A DNA stretch of 64,000 nucleotides from Siphonodentalium dalli. Taxonomy: Eukaryota; Mollusca; Scaphopoda; Gadilida; Siphonodentaliidae. The position numbers and the translations under genes were made by a program. The DNA is taken from positions 175,235,692 to 175,299,691 of the forward strand of contig CP136061.1 of the NCBI GenBank assembly GCA_032622095.1, read 5' to 3'. The notes beneath the pieces are model-generated. The model was given only the letters and a program-made list of their open reading frames with translations. It did no database searches and was not told the origin of the DNA. Shown here piece by piece: positions 37,045-51,595 of this stretch; position 1 is the stretch's first letter, and each line of letters opens with the position of its first letter.

Positions 37045-40000
37045 TATATATATATACAGCGGTACCCCAACTGACCAGTATATAGGTTCAATATATATAT
37101 TCATAATTAACTGAAAAATGGAAGTGGGGCTATTCCGAAAATATCTAGATAGTGGAGATAGCACAATTACAAGCTGATATATGAAGGTAAAATGGTGCAA
37201 CCTGTTTCCAATCCGAAATGGTGCATATATATTATGTTGGTGGCCATGAATGGCAAAAATGGTCAAATTTGAGAAAATTTGGTAATAAAGGTGACAAAAT
37301 TAATCACGGTCACCATATCGGAGAGCTCAATCACGCGTTATTCAGTAACCACCACAAATAAATGCGTAATTTAACGCTAAATGGTGGAGCTTGTTGGCTT
37401 AATATATGTGTTTTTTTCCAGAATTACTAAGAAATTGGACCCAAAATACATCTTAAAACAGTCATTTGCGGAATATAACAGCTGCTTGCCATGGATACAG
37501 AGATCCACATAGTCACCCCAACTCGTAATAGGAACGATCTAGACCAAGAACATGTCCCATGTGCAGAAGGGATGTTATGTTACACAAGCGATATAGATTA
37601 ACGGGATATTTGTCTTATTGAGAAATCGGTACCGCAACTGCCAGAAATATATATATATACAGCCGGTACCCCAACTGACCAGTATATAGGTTCAATATAT
37701 ATATTCATAATTAACTGAAAAATGGAAGTGGGACTATTCCGAAAATATCTAGATAGTGGAGATAGCACAATTACAAGCTGATATATGAAGTTAAAATGGT
37801 GCAACCTGTTTCCAATCCGAAATGGTGCATATACATTATGTTGGTGGCCATGAATGGCAAAAAATGGTAAAATTTGGTAATAAAGGTGACAAAATTAATC
37901 ACGATCACCATATCGGAGAGCTCAATCATGCGTTATTCAGTAACCACCACAAATAATTGCGTAATTTTACGCTAAATGGTGGAACTTGTTGGCTATATAT
38001 GTGTTTTTTTTCCAGAATTACTAACAAATTGGACCCAAAATACATCTTAAAACAGTCATTTACAGAATATAACAGCTGGTTGCCATGGATACAGAGATCC
38101 ACATAGTCACCACAACTCGTAATAGGAACGATCTAGACCAAGAACATGTCCCATGTGCAGAAGGGATGTTATGTTACACCAGCGATATAGATTTACGGGA
38201 TATTTGTCTTATTGAGAAATCGGTACCCCAACTGCCAGAAATATATATATATATACAGCGGTACCCCAACTGACCAGTATATAGGTTCAATATATATATT
38301 CATAATTAACTGAAAAATGGAAGTGGGACTATTCCGAAAATATCTAGATAGTGGAGATAGTACAATTACAAGCTGATATATGAAGGTAAAATGGTGCAAC
38401 CTGTTTCCAATCCGAAATGGTGCATATACATTATCTTGGTGGCCATGAATGGCAAAAAATTGTCAAATTTGAGAAAATTCGGTAATAAAAGTGACAAAAT
38501 TAATCACGGTCACCATATCGGAGAGCTCAATCACGCGTTATTCAGTAACCACCACAAATAATTGCGTAATTTAACGCTAAATGGTGGAACTTGTTGGCTA
38601 TATATGTGGGTTTTTTTCCAGAATTACTAACAAATTGGACCCAAAATACATCTTAAAACAGTCATTTACGGAATATAACAGCTCGTTGCCATGGATACAG
38701 AGATCCACATAGTCACTCCAACTCGTAATAGGAACGATCTAGACCAAGAACATGTCCCATGTGCAGAAGGGATGTTATGTTACACAAGCGATATAGATTA
38801 ACAGGATATTTGTCTTATTGAGAAATCGGTACCCCAACTGCCAGAAATATATATATATACAGCCGGTACCCCAACTGACCAGTATATAGGTTCAATATAT
38901 ATATTCATAATTAACTGAAAAATGGAAGTGGGACTATTCCGAAAATATCTAGATAGTGGAGATAGCACAATTACAAGCTGATATATGAAGGTAAAATGGT
39001 GCAACCTGTTTCCAATCCGAAATGGTGCATATACATTATGTTGGTGGCCATGAATGGCAAAACATGGTAAAATTTGAGAAAATTTGGTAATAAAGGTGAC
39101 AAAATTAATCACGATCACCATATCGGAGAGCTCAATCACGCGTTATTCAGTAACCACCACAAATAATTGCGTAATTTAACGCTAAATGGTGGAGCTTGTT
39201 GGCTTAATATATGTGTTTTTTTCCAGAATTACTAAGAAATTGGACCCAAAATACATCTTAAAACAGTCATTTACGGAATATAACAGCTGGTTGCCATGGA
39301 TACAGAGATCCACATAGTCACCCCAACTCGCAATAGGAACGATCTAGACCAAGAACATGTCCCATGTGCAGAAGGGATGTTATGTTACACCAGCGATATA
39401 GATTTACGGGATATTTGTCTTATTGAGAAATCGGTACCCCAACTGCCAGAAATATATATATATATATACAGCGGTACCCCAACTGACCAGTATATAGGTT
39501 CAATATATATATTCATAATTAACTGAAAAATGGAAGTGGGGCTATTCCGAAAATATCTAGATAGTGGAGATAGCACAATTACAAGCTGATATATGAAGGT
39601 AAAATGGTGCAACCTGTTTCCAATCCGAAATGGTGCATATACATTATGTTGGTGGCCATGAATGGCAAAAATGGTCAAATTTGAGAAAATTTGGTAATAA
39701 AGGTGACAAAATTAATCACGGTCACCATATCGGAGAGCTCAATCACGCGTTATTCAGTAACAACCACAAATAATTGCGTAATTTAACGCTAAATGGTGGA
39801 GCTTGTTGGCTTAATATATGTGTTTTTTTCCAGAATTACTAAGAAATTGGACCCAAAATACATCTTAAAACAGTCATTTGCGGAATATAACAGCTGGTTG
39901 CCATGGATACAGAGATCCACATAGTCACCCCAACTCGTAATAGGAACGATCTAGACCAAGAACATGTCCCATGTGCAGAAGGGATGTTATGTTACACAAG

Positions 40001-40496
40001 CGATATAGATTAACGGGATATTTGTCTTATTGAGAAATCGGTACCCCAACTGCCAGAAATATATATATATACAGCCGGTACCCCAACTGACCAGTATATA
40101 GGTTCAATATATATATTCATAATTAACTGAAAAATGGAAGTGGGACTATTCCGAAAATATCTAGATAGTGGATATAGCACAATTACAACCTGATATATGA
40201 AGGTAAAATGGTGCAACCTGTTTCCAATCCGAAATGGTGCATATACATTATGTTGGTGGCCATGAATGGCAAAAAATGGTAAAATTTGGTAATAAAGGTG
40301 ACAAAATTAATCACGATCACCATATCGGAGAGCTCAATCATGCGTTATTCAGTAACCACCACAAATAATTGCGTAATTTAACGCTAAATGGTGGAACTTG
40401 TTGGCTATATATGTGTTTTTTTTCCAGAATTACTAACAAATTGGACCCAAAATACATCTTAAAACAGTCATTTACAGAATATAACAGCTGGTTGCC
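37045..40496 (+). repeat. Satellite monomers between Helitron copy 3 and block 3
   Basis: Starts are 37491, 38085, 38691, 39296 and 39903. Compared with 7418-11476 one monomer is missing. Sequence leading into 38085 follows the 8458 unit, and from CACATAGTCACCAC onward it follows the 9063 unit, so one unit was lost by unequal exchange. Confidence 0.86.
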
Positions 40497-43400
40497 ATGG
40501 ATACAGAGATCCACACAGTCACCCCAACTCGTAATAGGAACGATCTAGACCAAGAACATGTCCCATGTGCAGAAGGGATGTTATGTTACACCAGCGATAT
40601 AGAGTTACGGGATATTTGTCTTATTGAGAAATCGGTACCCCAACTGCCAGAAATATATATATATACAGCCGGTACCCCAACTGACCAGAATATAGGTTCA
40701 ATATATATATTCATAATTAACTGAAAAATGGAAGTGGGGCTATTTCGAAAATATCTAGATAGTGGAGATAGCACAATTACAAGCTGATATATGAAGGTAA
40801 AATGGTGCAACCTGTTTCCAATCCGAAATGGTGCATATACATTATGTTGGTGGCCATGAATGGCAAAAAATGGTCAAATTTGAGAAAATTTGGTAATAAA
40901 GGTGACAAAATTAATCACGATCACCATATCGGAGAGCTCAATCACGCGTTATTCAGTAACCACCATAAAAAATTGCGTAATTTAACGCTAAATGGTGGAG
41001 CTTGTTGGCTTAATATATGTGTTTTTTTCCAGAATTACTAAGAAATTGGACCCAAAATACATCTTAAAACAGTCATTTACGGAATATAACAGCTGGTTGC
41101 CATGGATACAGAGATCCACATAGTCACCCCAACTCGTAATAGGAACGATCTAGACCAAGAACATGTCCCATGTGCAGAAGGGATGTTATGTTACACCAGC
41201 GATATAGATTTACGGGATATTTGTCTTATTGAGAAATCGGTACCGCCACTGCCAGAAATATATATATATATACAGCGGTACCCCAACTGACCGGTATATA
41301 GGTTCAATATATATATTCATAATTAACTGAAAAATGGAAGTGGGGCTATTCCGAAAATATCTAGATAGTGGAGATAGCACAATTACAAGCTGATATATGA
41401 AGGTAAAATGGTGCAACCTGTTTCCAATCCGAAATGGTGCATATACATTATGTTGGTGGCCATGAATGGCAAAAATGGTCAAATTTGAGAAAATTTGGTA
41501 ATAAAGGTGACAAAATTAATCACGGTCACCATATCGGAGAGCTCAATCACGCGTTATTCAGTAACCACCACAAATAATTGCGTAATTTAACGCTAAATGG
41601 TGGAGCTTGTTGGCTTAATATATGTGTTTTTTTCCAGAATTACTAAGAAATTGGACCCAAAATACATCTTAAAACAGTCATTTGCGGAATATAACAGCTG
41701 GTTGCCATGGATACAGAGATCCACATAGTCACCCCAACTCGTAATAGGAACGATCTAGACCAAGAACATGTCCCATGTGCAGAAGGGATGTTATGTTACA
41801 CAAGCGATATAGATTAACGGGATATTTGTCTTATTTGGAAATCGGTACCCCAACTGCCAGAAATATATATATATACAGCCGGTACCCCAACTGACCAGTA
41901 TATAGGTTCAATATATATATTCATAATTAACTGAAAAATGGAAGTGGGACTATTCCGAAAATATCTAGATAGTGGAGATAGTACAATTACAAGCTGATAT
42001 ATGAAGGTAAAATGGTGCAACCTGTTTCCAATCCGAAATGGTGCATATACATTATCTTGGTGGCCATGAATGGCAAAAAATTGTCAAATTTGAGAAAATT
42101 CGGTAATAAAAGTGACAAAATTAATCACGGTCACCATATCGGAGAGCTCAATCACGCGTTATTCAGTAACCACCACAAATAATTGCGTAATTTAACGCTA
42201 AATGGTGGAACTTGTTGGCTATATATGTGGTTTTTTTTCCAGAATTACTAACAAATTGGACCCAAAATACATCTTAAAACAGTCATTTACGGAATATAAC
42301 AGCTCGTTGCCATGGATACAGAGATCCACATAGTCACTCCAACTCGTAATAGGAACGATCTAGACCAAGAACATGTCCCATGTGCAGAAGGGATGTTATG
42401 TTACACAAGCCATATAGATTAACGGGATATTTGTCTTATTGAGAAATCGGTACCCCAACTGCCAGAAATATATATATATACAGCCGGTACCCCAACTGAC
42501 CAGTATATAGGTTCAATATATATATTCATAATTAACTGAAAAATGGAAGTGGGACTATTCCGAAAATATCTAGATAGTGGAGATAGCACAATTACAAGCT
42601 GATATATGAAGTTAAAATGGTGCAACCTGTTTCCAATCCGAAATGGTGCATATACATTATGTTGGTGGCCATGAATGGCAAAAAATGGTAAAATTTGGTA
42701 ATAAAGGTGACAAAATTAATCACGATCACCATATCGGAGAGCTCATTCATGCGTTATTCAGTAACCACCACAAATAATTGCGTAATTTTACGCTAAATGG
42801 TGGAACTTGTTGGCTATATATGTGTTTTTTTTCCAGAATTACTAACAAATTGGACCCAAAATACATCTTAAAACAGTCATTTACAGAATATAACAGCTGG
42901 TTGCCATGGATACAGAGATCCACACAGTCACCCCAACTCGTAATAGGAACGATCTAGACCAAGAACATGTCCCATGTGCAGAAGGGATGTTATGTTACAC
43001 AAGCCATATAGATTAACGGGATATTTGTCTTATTGAGAAATCGGTACCCCAACTGCCAGAAATATATATATATACAGCCGGTACCCCAACTGACCAGTAT
43101 ATAGGTTCAATATATATATTCATAATTAACTGAAAAATGGAAGTGGGACTATTCCGAAAATATCTAGATAGTGGAGATAGCACAATTACAAGCTGATATA
43201 TGAAGTTAAAATGGTGCAACCTGTTTCCAATCCGAAATGGTGCATATACATTATGTTGGTGGCCATGAATGGCAAAAAATGGTAAAATTTGGTAATAAAG
43301 GTGACAAAATTAATCACGATCACCATATCGGAGAGCTCAATCATGCGTTATTCAGTAACCACCACAAATAATTGCGTAATTTAACGCTAAATGGTGGAAC

Positions 43401-43499
43401 TTGTTGGCTATATATGTGTTTTTTTTCCAGAATTACTAACAAATTGGACCCAAAATACATCTTAAAACAGTCATTTACAGAATATAACAGCTGGTTGCC
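40497..43499 (+). repeat. 5-monomer HOR block, copy 3 (3,003 bp)
   Basis: Starts are 40497, 41102, 41707, 42312 and 42906. The third monomer has TTATTTGGAAATCGG (about 41831-41845) in place of TTATTGAGAAATCGG. This variant is shared with blocks 4-6 but absent from blocks 1-2. Confidence 0.9.
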
Positions 43500-46400
43500 A
43501 TGGATACAGAGATCCACACAGTCACCCCAACTCGTAATAGGAACGATCTAGACCAAGAACATGTCCCATGTGCAGAAGGGATGTTATGTTACACCAGCGA
43601 TATAGAGTTACGGGATATTTGTCTTATTGAGAAATCGGTACCCCAACTGCCAGAAATATATATATATACAGCCGGTACCCCAACTGACCAGAATATAGGT
43701 TCAATATATATATTCATAATTAACTGAAAAATGGAAGTGGGGCTATTTCGAAAATATCTAGATAGTGGAGATAGCACAATTACAAGCTGATATATGAAGG
43801 TAAAATGGTGCAACCTGTTTCCAATCCGAAATGGTGCATATACATTATGTTGGTGGCCATGAATGGCAAAAAATGGTCAAATTTGAGAAAATTTGGTAAT
43901 AAAGGTGACAAAATTAATCACGATCACCATATCGGAGAGCTCAATCACGCGTTATTCAGTAACCACCATAAAAAATTGCGTAATTTAACGCTAAATGGTG
44001 GAGCTTGTTGGCTTAATATATGTGTTTTTTTCCAGAATTACTAAGAAATTGGACCCAAAATACATCTTAAAACAGTCATTTACGGAATATAACAGCTGGT
44101 TGCCATGGATACAGAGATCCACATAGTCACCCCAACTCGTAATAGGAACGATCTAGACCAAGAACATGTCCCATGTGCAGAAGGGATGTTATGTTACACC
44201 AGCGATATAGATTTACGGGATATTTGTCTTATTGAGAAATCGGTACCGCCACTGCCAGAAATATATATATATATACAGCGGTACCCCAACTGACCGGTAT
44301 ATAGGTTCAATATATATATTCATAATTAACTGAAAAATGGAAGTGGGGCTATTCCGAAAATATCTAGATAGTGGAGATAGCACAATTACAAGCTGATATA
44401 TGAAGGTAAAATGGTGCAACCTGTTTCCAATCCGAAATGGTGCATATACATTATGTTGGTGGCCATGAATGGCAAAAATGGTCAAATTTGAGAAAATTTG
44501 GTAATAAAGGTGACAAAATTAATCACGGTCACCATATCGGAGAGCTCAATCACGCGTTATTCAGTAACCACCACAAATAATTGCGTAATTTAACGCTAAA
44601 TGGTGGAGCTTGTTGGCTTAATATATGTGTTTTTTTCCAGAATTACTAAGAAATTGGACCCAAAATACATCTTAAAACAGTCATTTGCGGAATATAACAG
44701 CTGGTTGCCATGGATACAGAGATCCACATAGTCACCCCAACTCGTAATAGGAACGATCTAGACCAAGAACATGTCCCATGTGCAGAAGGGATGTTATGTT
44801 ACACAAGCGATATAGATTAACGGGATATTTGTCTTATTTGGAAATCGGTACCCCAACTGCCAGAAATATATATATATACAGCCGGTACCCCAACTGACCA
44901 GTATATAGGTTCAATATATATATTCATAATTAACTGAAAAATGGAAGTGGGACTATTCCGAAAATATCTAGATAGTGGAGATAGTACAATTACAAGCTGA
45001 TATATGAAGGTAAAATGGTGCAACCTGTTTCCAATCCGAAATGGTGCATATACATTATCTTGGTGGCCATGAATGGCAAAAAATTGTCAAATTTGAGAAA
45101 ATTCGGTAATAAAAGTGACAAAATTAATCACGGTCACCATATCGGAGAGCTCAATCACGCGTTATTCAGTAACCACCACAAATAATTGCGTAATTTAACG
45201 CTAAATGGTGGAACTTGTTGGCTATATATGTGGTTTTTTTTCCAGAATTACTAACAAATTGGACCCAAAATACATCTTAAAACAGTCATTTACGGAATAT
45301 AACAGCTCGTTGCCATGGATACAGAGATCCACATAGTCACTCCAACTCGTAATAGGAACGATCTAGACCAAGAACATGTCCCATGTGCAGAAGGGATGTT
45401 ATGTTACACAAGCCATATAGATTAACGGGATATTTGTCTTATTGAGAAATCGGTACCCCAACTGCCAGAAATATATATATATACAGCCGGTACCCCAACT
45501 GACCAGTATATAGGTTCAATATATATATTCATAATTAACTGAAAAATGGAAGTGGGACTATTCCGAAAATATCTAGATAGTGGAGATAGCACAATTACAA
45601 GCTGATATATGAAGTTAAAATGGTGCAACCTGTTTCCAATCCGAAATGGTGCATATACATTATGTTGGTGGCCATGAATGGCAAAAAATGGTAAAATTTG
45701 GTAATAAAGGTGACAAAATTAATCACGATCACCATATCGGAGAGCTCATTCATGCGTTATTCAGTAACCACCACAAATAATTGCGTAATTTTACGCTAAA
45801 TGGTGGAACTTGTTGGCTATATATGTGTTTTTTTTCCAGAATTACTAACAAATTGGACCCAAAATACATCTTAAAACAGTCATTTACAGAATATAACAGC
45901 TGGTTGCCATGGATACAGAGATCCACACAGTCACCCCAACTCGTAATAGGAACGATCTAGACCAAGAACATGTCCCATGTGCAGAAGGGATGTTATGTTA
46001 CACAAGCCATATAGATTAACGGGATATTTGTCTTATTGAGAAATCGGTACCCCAACTGCCAGAAATATATATATATACAGCCGGTACCCCAACTGACCAG
46101 TATATAGGTTCAATATATATATTCATAATTAACTGAAAAATGGAAGTGGGACTATTCCGAAAATATCTAGATAGTGGAGATAGCACAATTACAAGCTGAT
46201 ATATGAAGTTAAAATGGTGCAACCTGTTTCCAATCCGAAATGGTGCATATACATTATGTTGGTGGCCATGAATGGCAAAAAATGGTAAAATTTGGTAATA
46301 AAGGTGACAAAATTAATCACGCTCACCATATCGGAGAGCTCAATCATGCGTTATTCAGTAACCACCACAAATAATTGCGTAATTTTACGCTAAATGGTGG

Positions 46401-46502
46401 AACTTGTTGGCTATATATGTGTTTTTTTTCCAGAATTACTAACAAATTGGACCCAAAATACATCTTAAAACAGTCATTTACAGAATATAACAGCTGGTTG
46501 CC
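43500..46502 (+). repeat. 5-monomer HOR block, copy 4 (3,003 bp), directly tandem to copy 3
   Basis: Starts are 43500, 44105, 44710, 45315 and 45909. It follows copy 3 with no spacer, so copies 3 and 4 form a true tandem of the 3-kb unit. Confidence 0.9.
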
Positions 46503-47265
46503 ATGGATACAGAGATCCACACAGTCACCCCAACTCGTAATAGGAACGATCTAGACCAAGAACATGTCCCATGTGCAGAAGGGATGTTATGTTACACCAG
46601 CGATATAGAGTTACGGGATATTTGTCTTATTGAGAAATCGGTACCCCAACTGCCAGAAATATATATATATACAGCCGGTACCCCAACTGACCAGTATATA
46701 GGTTCAATATATATATTAATAATTAACTGAAAAATGGAAGTGGGGCTATTTCGAAAATATCTAGATAGTGGAGATAGCACAATTACAAGCTGATATATGA
46801 AGGTAAAATGGTGCAACCTGTTTCCAATCCGAAATGGTGCATATACATTATGTTGGTGGCCATGAATGGCAAAAAATGGTCAAATTTGAGAAAATTTGGT
46901 AATAAAGGTGACAAAATTAATCACGATCACCATATCGGAGAGCTCAATCACGCGTTATTCAGTAACCACCACAAATAATTGCGTAATTTAACGCTAAATG
47001 GTGGAGCTTGTTGGCTTAATATATGTGTTTTTTTCCAGAATTACTAAGAAATTGGACCCAAAATACATCTTAAAACAGTCATTTACGGAATATAACAGCT
47101 GGTTGCCATGGATACAGAGATCCACATAGTCACCACAACTCGTAATAGGAACGATCTAGACCAAGAACATGTCCCATGTGCAGAAGGGATGTTATGTTAC
47201 ACCAGCGATATAGATTTACGGGATTTTGTCTTATTGAGAAATCGGTACCCCAACTGCCAGAAATA
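46503..47265 (+). repeat. Satellite monomers upstream of Helitron copy 4
   Basis: A 46503 unit (ATTAATAATTAAC type) and the 5' part of the 47108 unit with the GGATTTTG deletion. Confidence 0.88.
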
Positions 47266-48157
47266 TCTATTATATATTTTGGAAGATCTGTTTGTGTGTT
47301 TGTGTGTGTGTAATCGATGGACTCGAAAATGGCCCAGCCGATTTCGATGAAACTTGGTATGTGGGGGTATTTTCGGGTCAGGACCAACATAGGCCTATTA
47401 ATTTGTCCGTGCGAGGTCAACTTTTCACGTGCCGAGGTCAAATCTGTTTTTACGCCGTTTTGCGCTAATATATTTCAGTTCGGTGCTTACAAATCGATTC
47501 GAAACAGCGCGAATAATAACATGCCAGTCATAATAATGACACTATGAGAATCTTTCGTGTTTCCTCTTTCCAACGATATATAATATGTATGTATCCGTTT
47601 TAGTTATCTGCCTCAATTATTAAGAAGAAGTGGTACGATCTTCTATCAGGGTAAAAACAATGCGTAACTTCTATGACGTCGTTAGAGGTCATAAAGTTAG
47701 ATCACGTTAACTCTTCTCCGGCCGATGCATTTGACTGTTTCAGACGTCTTGGCGATATCTCGGGCACCGATGGTAATTTATCTTTACGTTGAAACTTGAT
47801 AATTAATGAGCGTGTGTATATGAGGCGCGTTTATATACTTCAGTGGAAATCAAATCGGGTTAAACTGGCGGATTTTTACGGACGAAATTTGATGCATAGG
47901 GTATCTCGGTATCCGATGGGCCGATTTCCCGGTATCCGCTTGGCCGATTTCCACCATTTTTGGGGTGTTGGTCCACCTGACCTTGACCTTCAAAATGGTA
48001 AATTCAAGGTCAAATCGGGTAAAACCGGATGGATTTCGACGGGTACTTTTGTCGGGTACTTTTGTTCGGACGGGTCAAATCGTGACCCCACTTGACCTTG
48101 GCCTTCAAAATAGACAATTCAAGGTCAAAGCCCGGACGAAGTCGGGTCACCTTCTAG
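47266..48157 (+). mobile_element. Helitron-like element, copy 4 (892 bp)
   Basis: Same termini and length. The downstream partial monomer is a recombinant short form, unlike that after the other copies. Confidence 0.82.
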
Positions 48158-48592
48158 TATATATATATACAGCGGTACCCCAACTGACCAGTATATAGGT
48201 TCAATATATATATTCATAATTAACTGAAAAATGGAAGTGGGGCTATTCCGAAAATATCTAGATAGTGGAGATAGCACAATTACAAGCTGATATATGAAGG
48301 TAAAATGGTGCAACCTGTTTCCAATCCGAAATGGTGCATATACATTATGTTGGTGGCCATGAATGGCAAAAATGGTCAAATTTGGTAATAAAGGTGACAA
48401 AATTAATCACGATCACCATATCGGAGAGCTCAATCATGCGTTATTCAGTAACCACCACAAATAATTGCGTAATTTAACGCTAAATGGTGGAACTTGTTGG
48501 CTATATATGTGTTTTTTTTCCAGAATTACTAACAAATTGGACCCAAAATACATCTTAAAACAGTCATTTACAGAATATAACAGCTGGTTGCC
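48158..48592 (+). repeat. Chimeric monomer 3' part after Helitron copy 4
   Basis: Begins like the normal Helitron 3' flank (CAAAAATGGTCAAATTT) but switches near 48380 to the short form (GGTAATAAAGGTG, AATCATGCG, CTATATATG), leading straight into a block-first monomer. The same hybrid junction is present near 57700. Confidence 0.85.
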
Positions 48593-51500
48593 ATGGATAC
48601 AGAGATCCACACAGTCACCCCAACTCGTAATAGGAACGATCTAGACCAAGAACATGTCCCATGTGCAGAAGGGATGTTATGTTACACCAGCGATATAGAG
48701 TTACGGGATATTTGTCTTATTGAGAAATCGGTACCCCAACTGCCAGAAATATATATATATACAGCCGGTACCCCAACTGACCAGAATATAGGTTCAATAT
48801 ATATATTCATAATTAACTGAAAAATGGAAGTGGGGCTATTTCGAAAATATCTAGATAGTGGAGATAGCACAATTACAAGCTGATATATGAAGGTAAAATG
48901 GTGCAACCTGTTTCCAATCCGAAATGGTGCATATACATTATGTTGGTGGCCATGAATGGCAAAAAATGGTCAAATTTGAGAAAATTTGGTAATAAAGGTG
49001 ACAAAATTAATCACGATCACCATATCGGAGAGCTCAATCACGCGTTATTCAGTAACCACCATAAAAAATTGCGTAATTTAACGCTAAATGGTGGAGCTTG
49101 TTGGCTTAATATATGTGTTTTTTTCCAGAATTACTAAGAAATTGGACCCAAAATACATCTTAAAACAGTCATTTACGGAATATAACAGCTGGTTGCCATG
49201 GATACAGAGATCCACATAGTCACCCCAACTCGTAATAGGAACGATCTAGACCAAGAACATGTCCCATGTGCAGAAGGGATGTTATGTTACACCAGCGATA
49301 TAGATTTACGGGATATTTGTCTTATTGAGAAATCGGTACCGCCACTGCCAGAAATATATATATATATACAGCGGTACCCCAACTGACCGGTATATAGGTT
49401 CAATATATATATTCATAATTAACTGAAAAATGGAAGTGGGGCTATTCCGAAAATATCTAGATAGTGGAGATAGCACAATTACAAGCTGATATATGAAGGT
49501 AAAATGGTGCAACCTGTTTCCAATCCGAAATGGTGCATATACATTATGTTGGTGGCCATGAATGGCAAAAATGGTCAAATTTGAGAAAATTTGGTAATAA
49601 AGGTGACAAAATTAATCACGGTCACCATATCGGAGAGCTCAATCACGCGTTATTCAGTAACCACCACAAATAATTGCGTAATTTAACGCTAAATGGTGGA
49701 GCTTGTTGGCTTAATATATGTGTTTTTTTCCAGAATTACTAAGAAATTGGACCCAAAATACATCTTAAAACAGTCATTTGCGGAATATAACAGCTGGTTG
49801 CCATGGATACAGAGATCCACATAGTCACCCCAACTCGTAATAGGAACGATCTAGACCAAGAACATGTCCCATGTGCAGAAGGGATGTTATGTTACACAAG
49901 CGATATAGATTAACGGGATATTTGTCTTATTTGGAAATCGGTACCCCAACTGCCAGAAATATATATATATACAGCCGGTACCCCAACTGACCAGTATATA
50001 GGTTCAATATATATATTCATAATTAACTGAAAAATGGAAGTGGGACTATTCCGAAAATATCTAGATAGTGGAGATAGTACAATTACAAGCTGATATATGA
50101 AGGTAAAATGGTGCAACCTGTTTCCAATCCGAAATGGTGCATATACATTATCTTGGTGGCCATGAATGGCAAAAAATTGTCAAATTTGAGAAAATTCGGT
50201 AATAAAAGTGACAAAATTAATCACGGTCACCATATCGGAGAGCTCAATCACGCGTTATTCAGTAACCACCACAAATAATTGCGTAATTTAACGCTAAATG
50301 GTGGAACTTGTTGGCTATATATGTGGTTTTTTTTCCAGAATTACTAACAAATTGGACCCAAAATACATCTTAAAACAGTCATTTACGGAATATAACAGCT
50401 CGTTGCCATGGATACAGAGATCCACATAGTCACTCCAACTCGTAATAGGAACGATCTAGACCAAGAACATGTCCCATGTGCAGAAGGGATGTTATGTTAC
50501 ACAAGCCATATAGATTAACGGGATATTTGTCTTATTGAGAAATCGGTACCCCAACTGCCAGAAATATATATATATACAGCCGGTACCCCAACTGACCAGT
50601 ATATAGGTTCAATATATATATTCATAATTAACTGAAAAATGGAAGTGGGACTATTCCGAAAATATCTAGATAGTGGAGATAGCACAATTACAAGCTGATA
50701 TATGAAGTTAAAATGGTGCAACCTGTTTCCAATCCGAAATGGTGCATATACATTATGTTGGTGGCCATGAATGGCAAAAAATGGTAAAATTTGGTAATAA
50801 AGGTGACAAAATTAATCACGATCACCATATCGGAGAGCTCATTCATGCGTTATTCAGTAACCACCACAAATAATTGCGTAATTTTACGCTAAATGGTGGA
50901 ACTTGTTGGCTATATATGTGTTTTTTTTCCAGAATTACTAACAAATTGGACCCAAAATACATCTTAAAACAGTCATTTACAGAATATAACAGCTGGTTGC
51001 CATGGATACAGAGATCCACACAGTCACCCCAACTCGTAATAGGAACGATCTAGACCAAGAACATGTCCCATGTGCAGAAGGGATGTTATGTTACACAAGC
51101 CATATAGATTAACGGGATATTTGTCTTATTGAGAAATCGGTACCCCAACTGCCAGAAATATATATATATACAGCCGGTACCCCAACTGACCAGTATATAG
51201 GTTCAATATATATATTCATAATTAACTGAAAAATGGAAGTGGGACTATTCCGAAAATATCTAGATAGTGGAGATAGCACAATTACAAGCTGATATATGAA
51301 GTTAAAATGGTGCAACCTGTTTCCAATCCGAAATGGTGCATATACATTATGTTGGTGGCCATGAATGGCAAAAAATGGTAAAATTTGGTAATAAAGGTGA
51401 CAAAATTAATCACGCTCACCATATCGGAGAGCTCAATCATGCGTTATTCAGTAACCACCACAAATAATTGCGTAATTTTACGCTAAATGGTGGAACTTGT

Positions 51501-51595
51501 TGGCTATATATGTGGTTTTTTTCCAGAATTACTAACAAATTGGACCCAAAATACATCTTAAAACAGTCATTTACAGAATATAACAGCTGGTTGCC
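48593..51595 (+). repeat. 5-monomer HOR block, copy 5 (3,003 bp)
   Basis: Starts are 48593, 49198, 49803, 50408 and 51002; offset 5,093 bp from copy 4. Shares the TTATTTGGAAATCGG variant. The last unit has TATGTGGTTTTTTTCC near 51507, shared only with copy 6 (about 60833). Confidence 0.9.
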
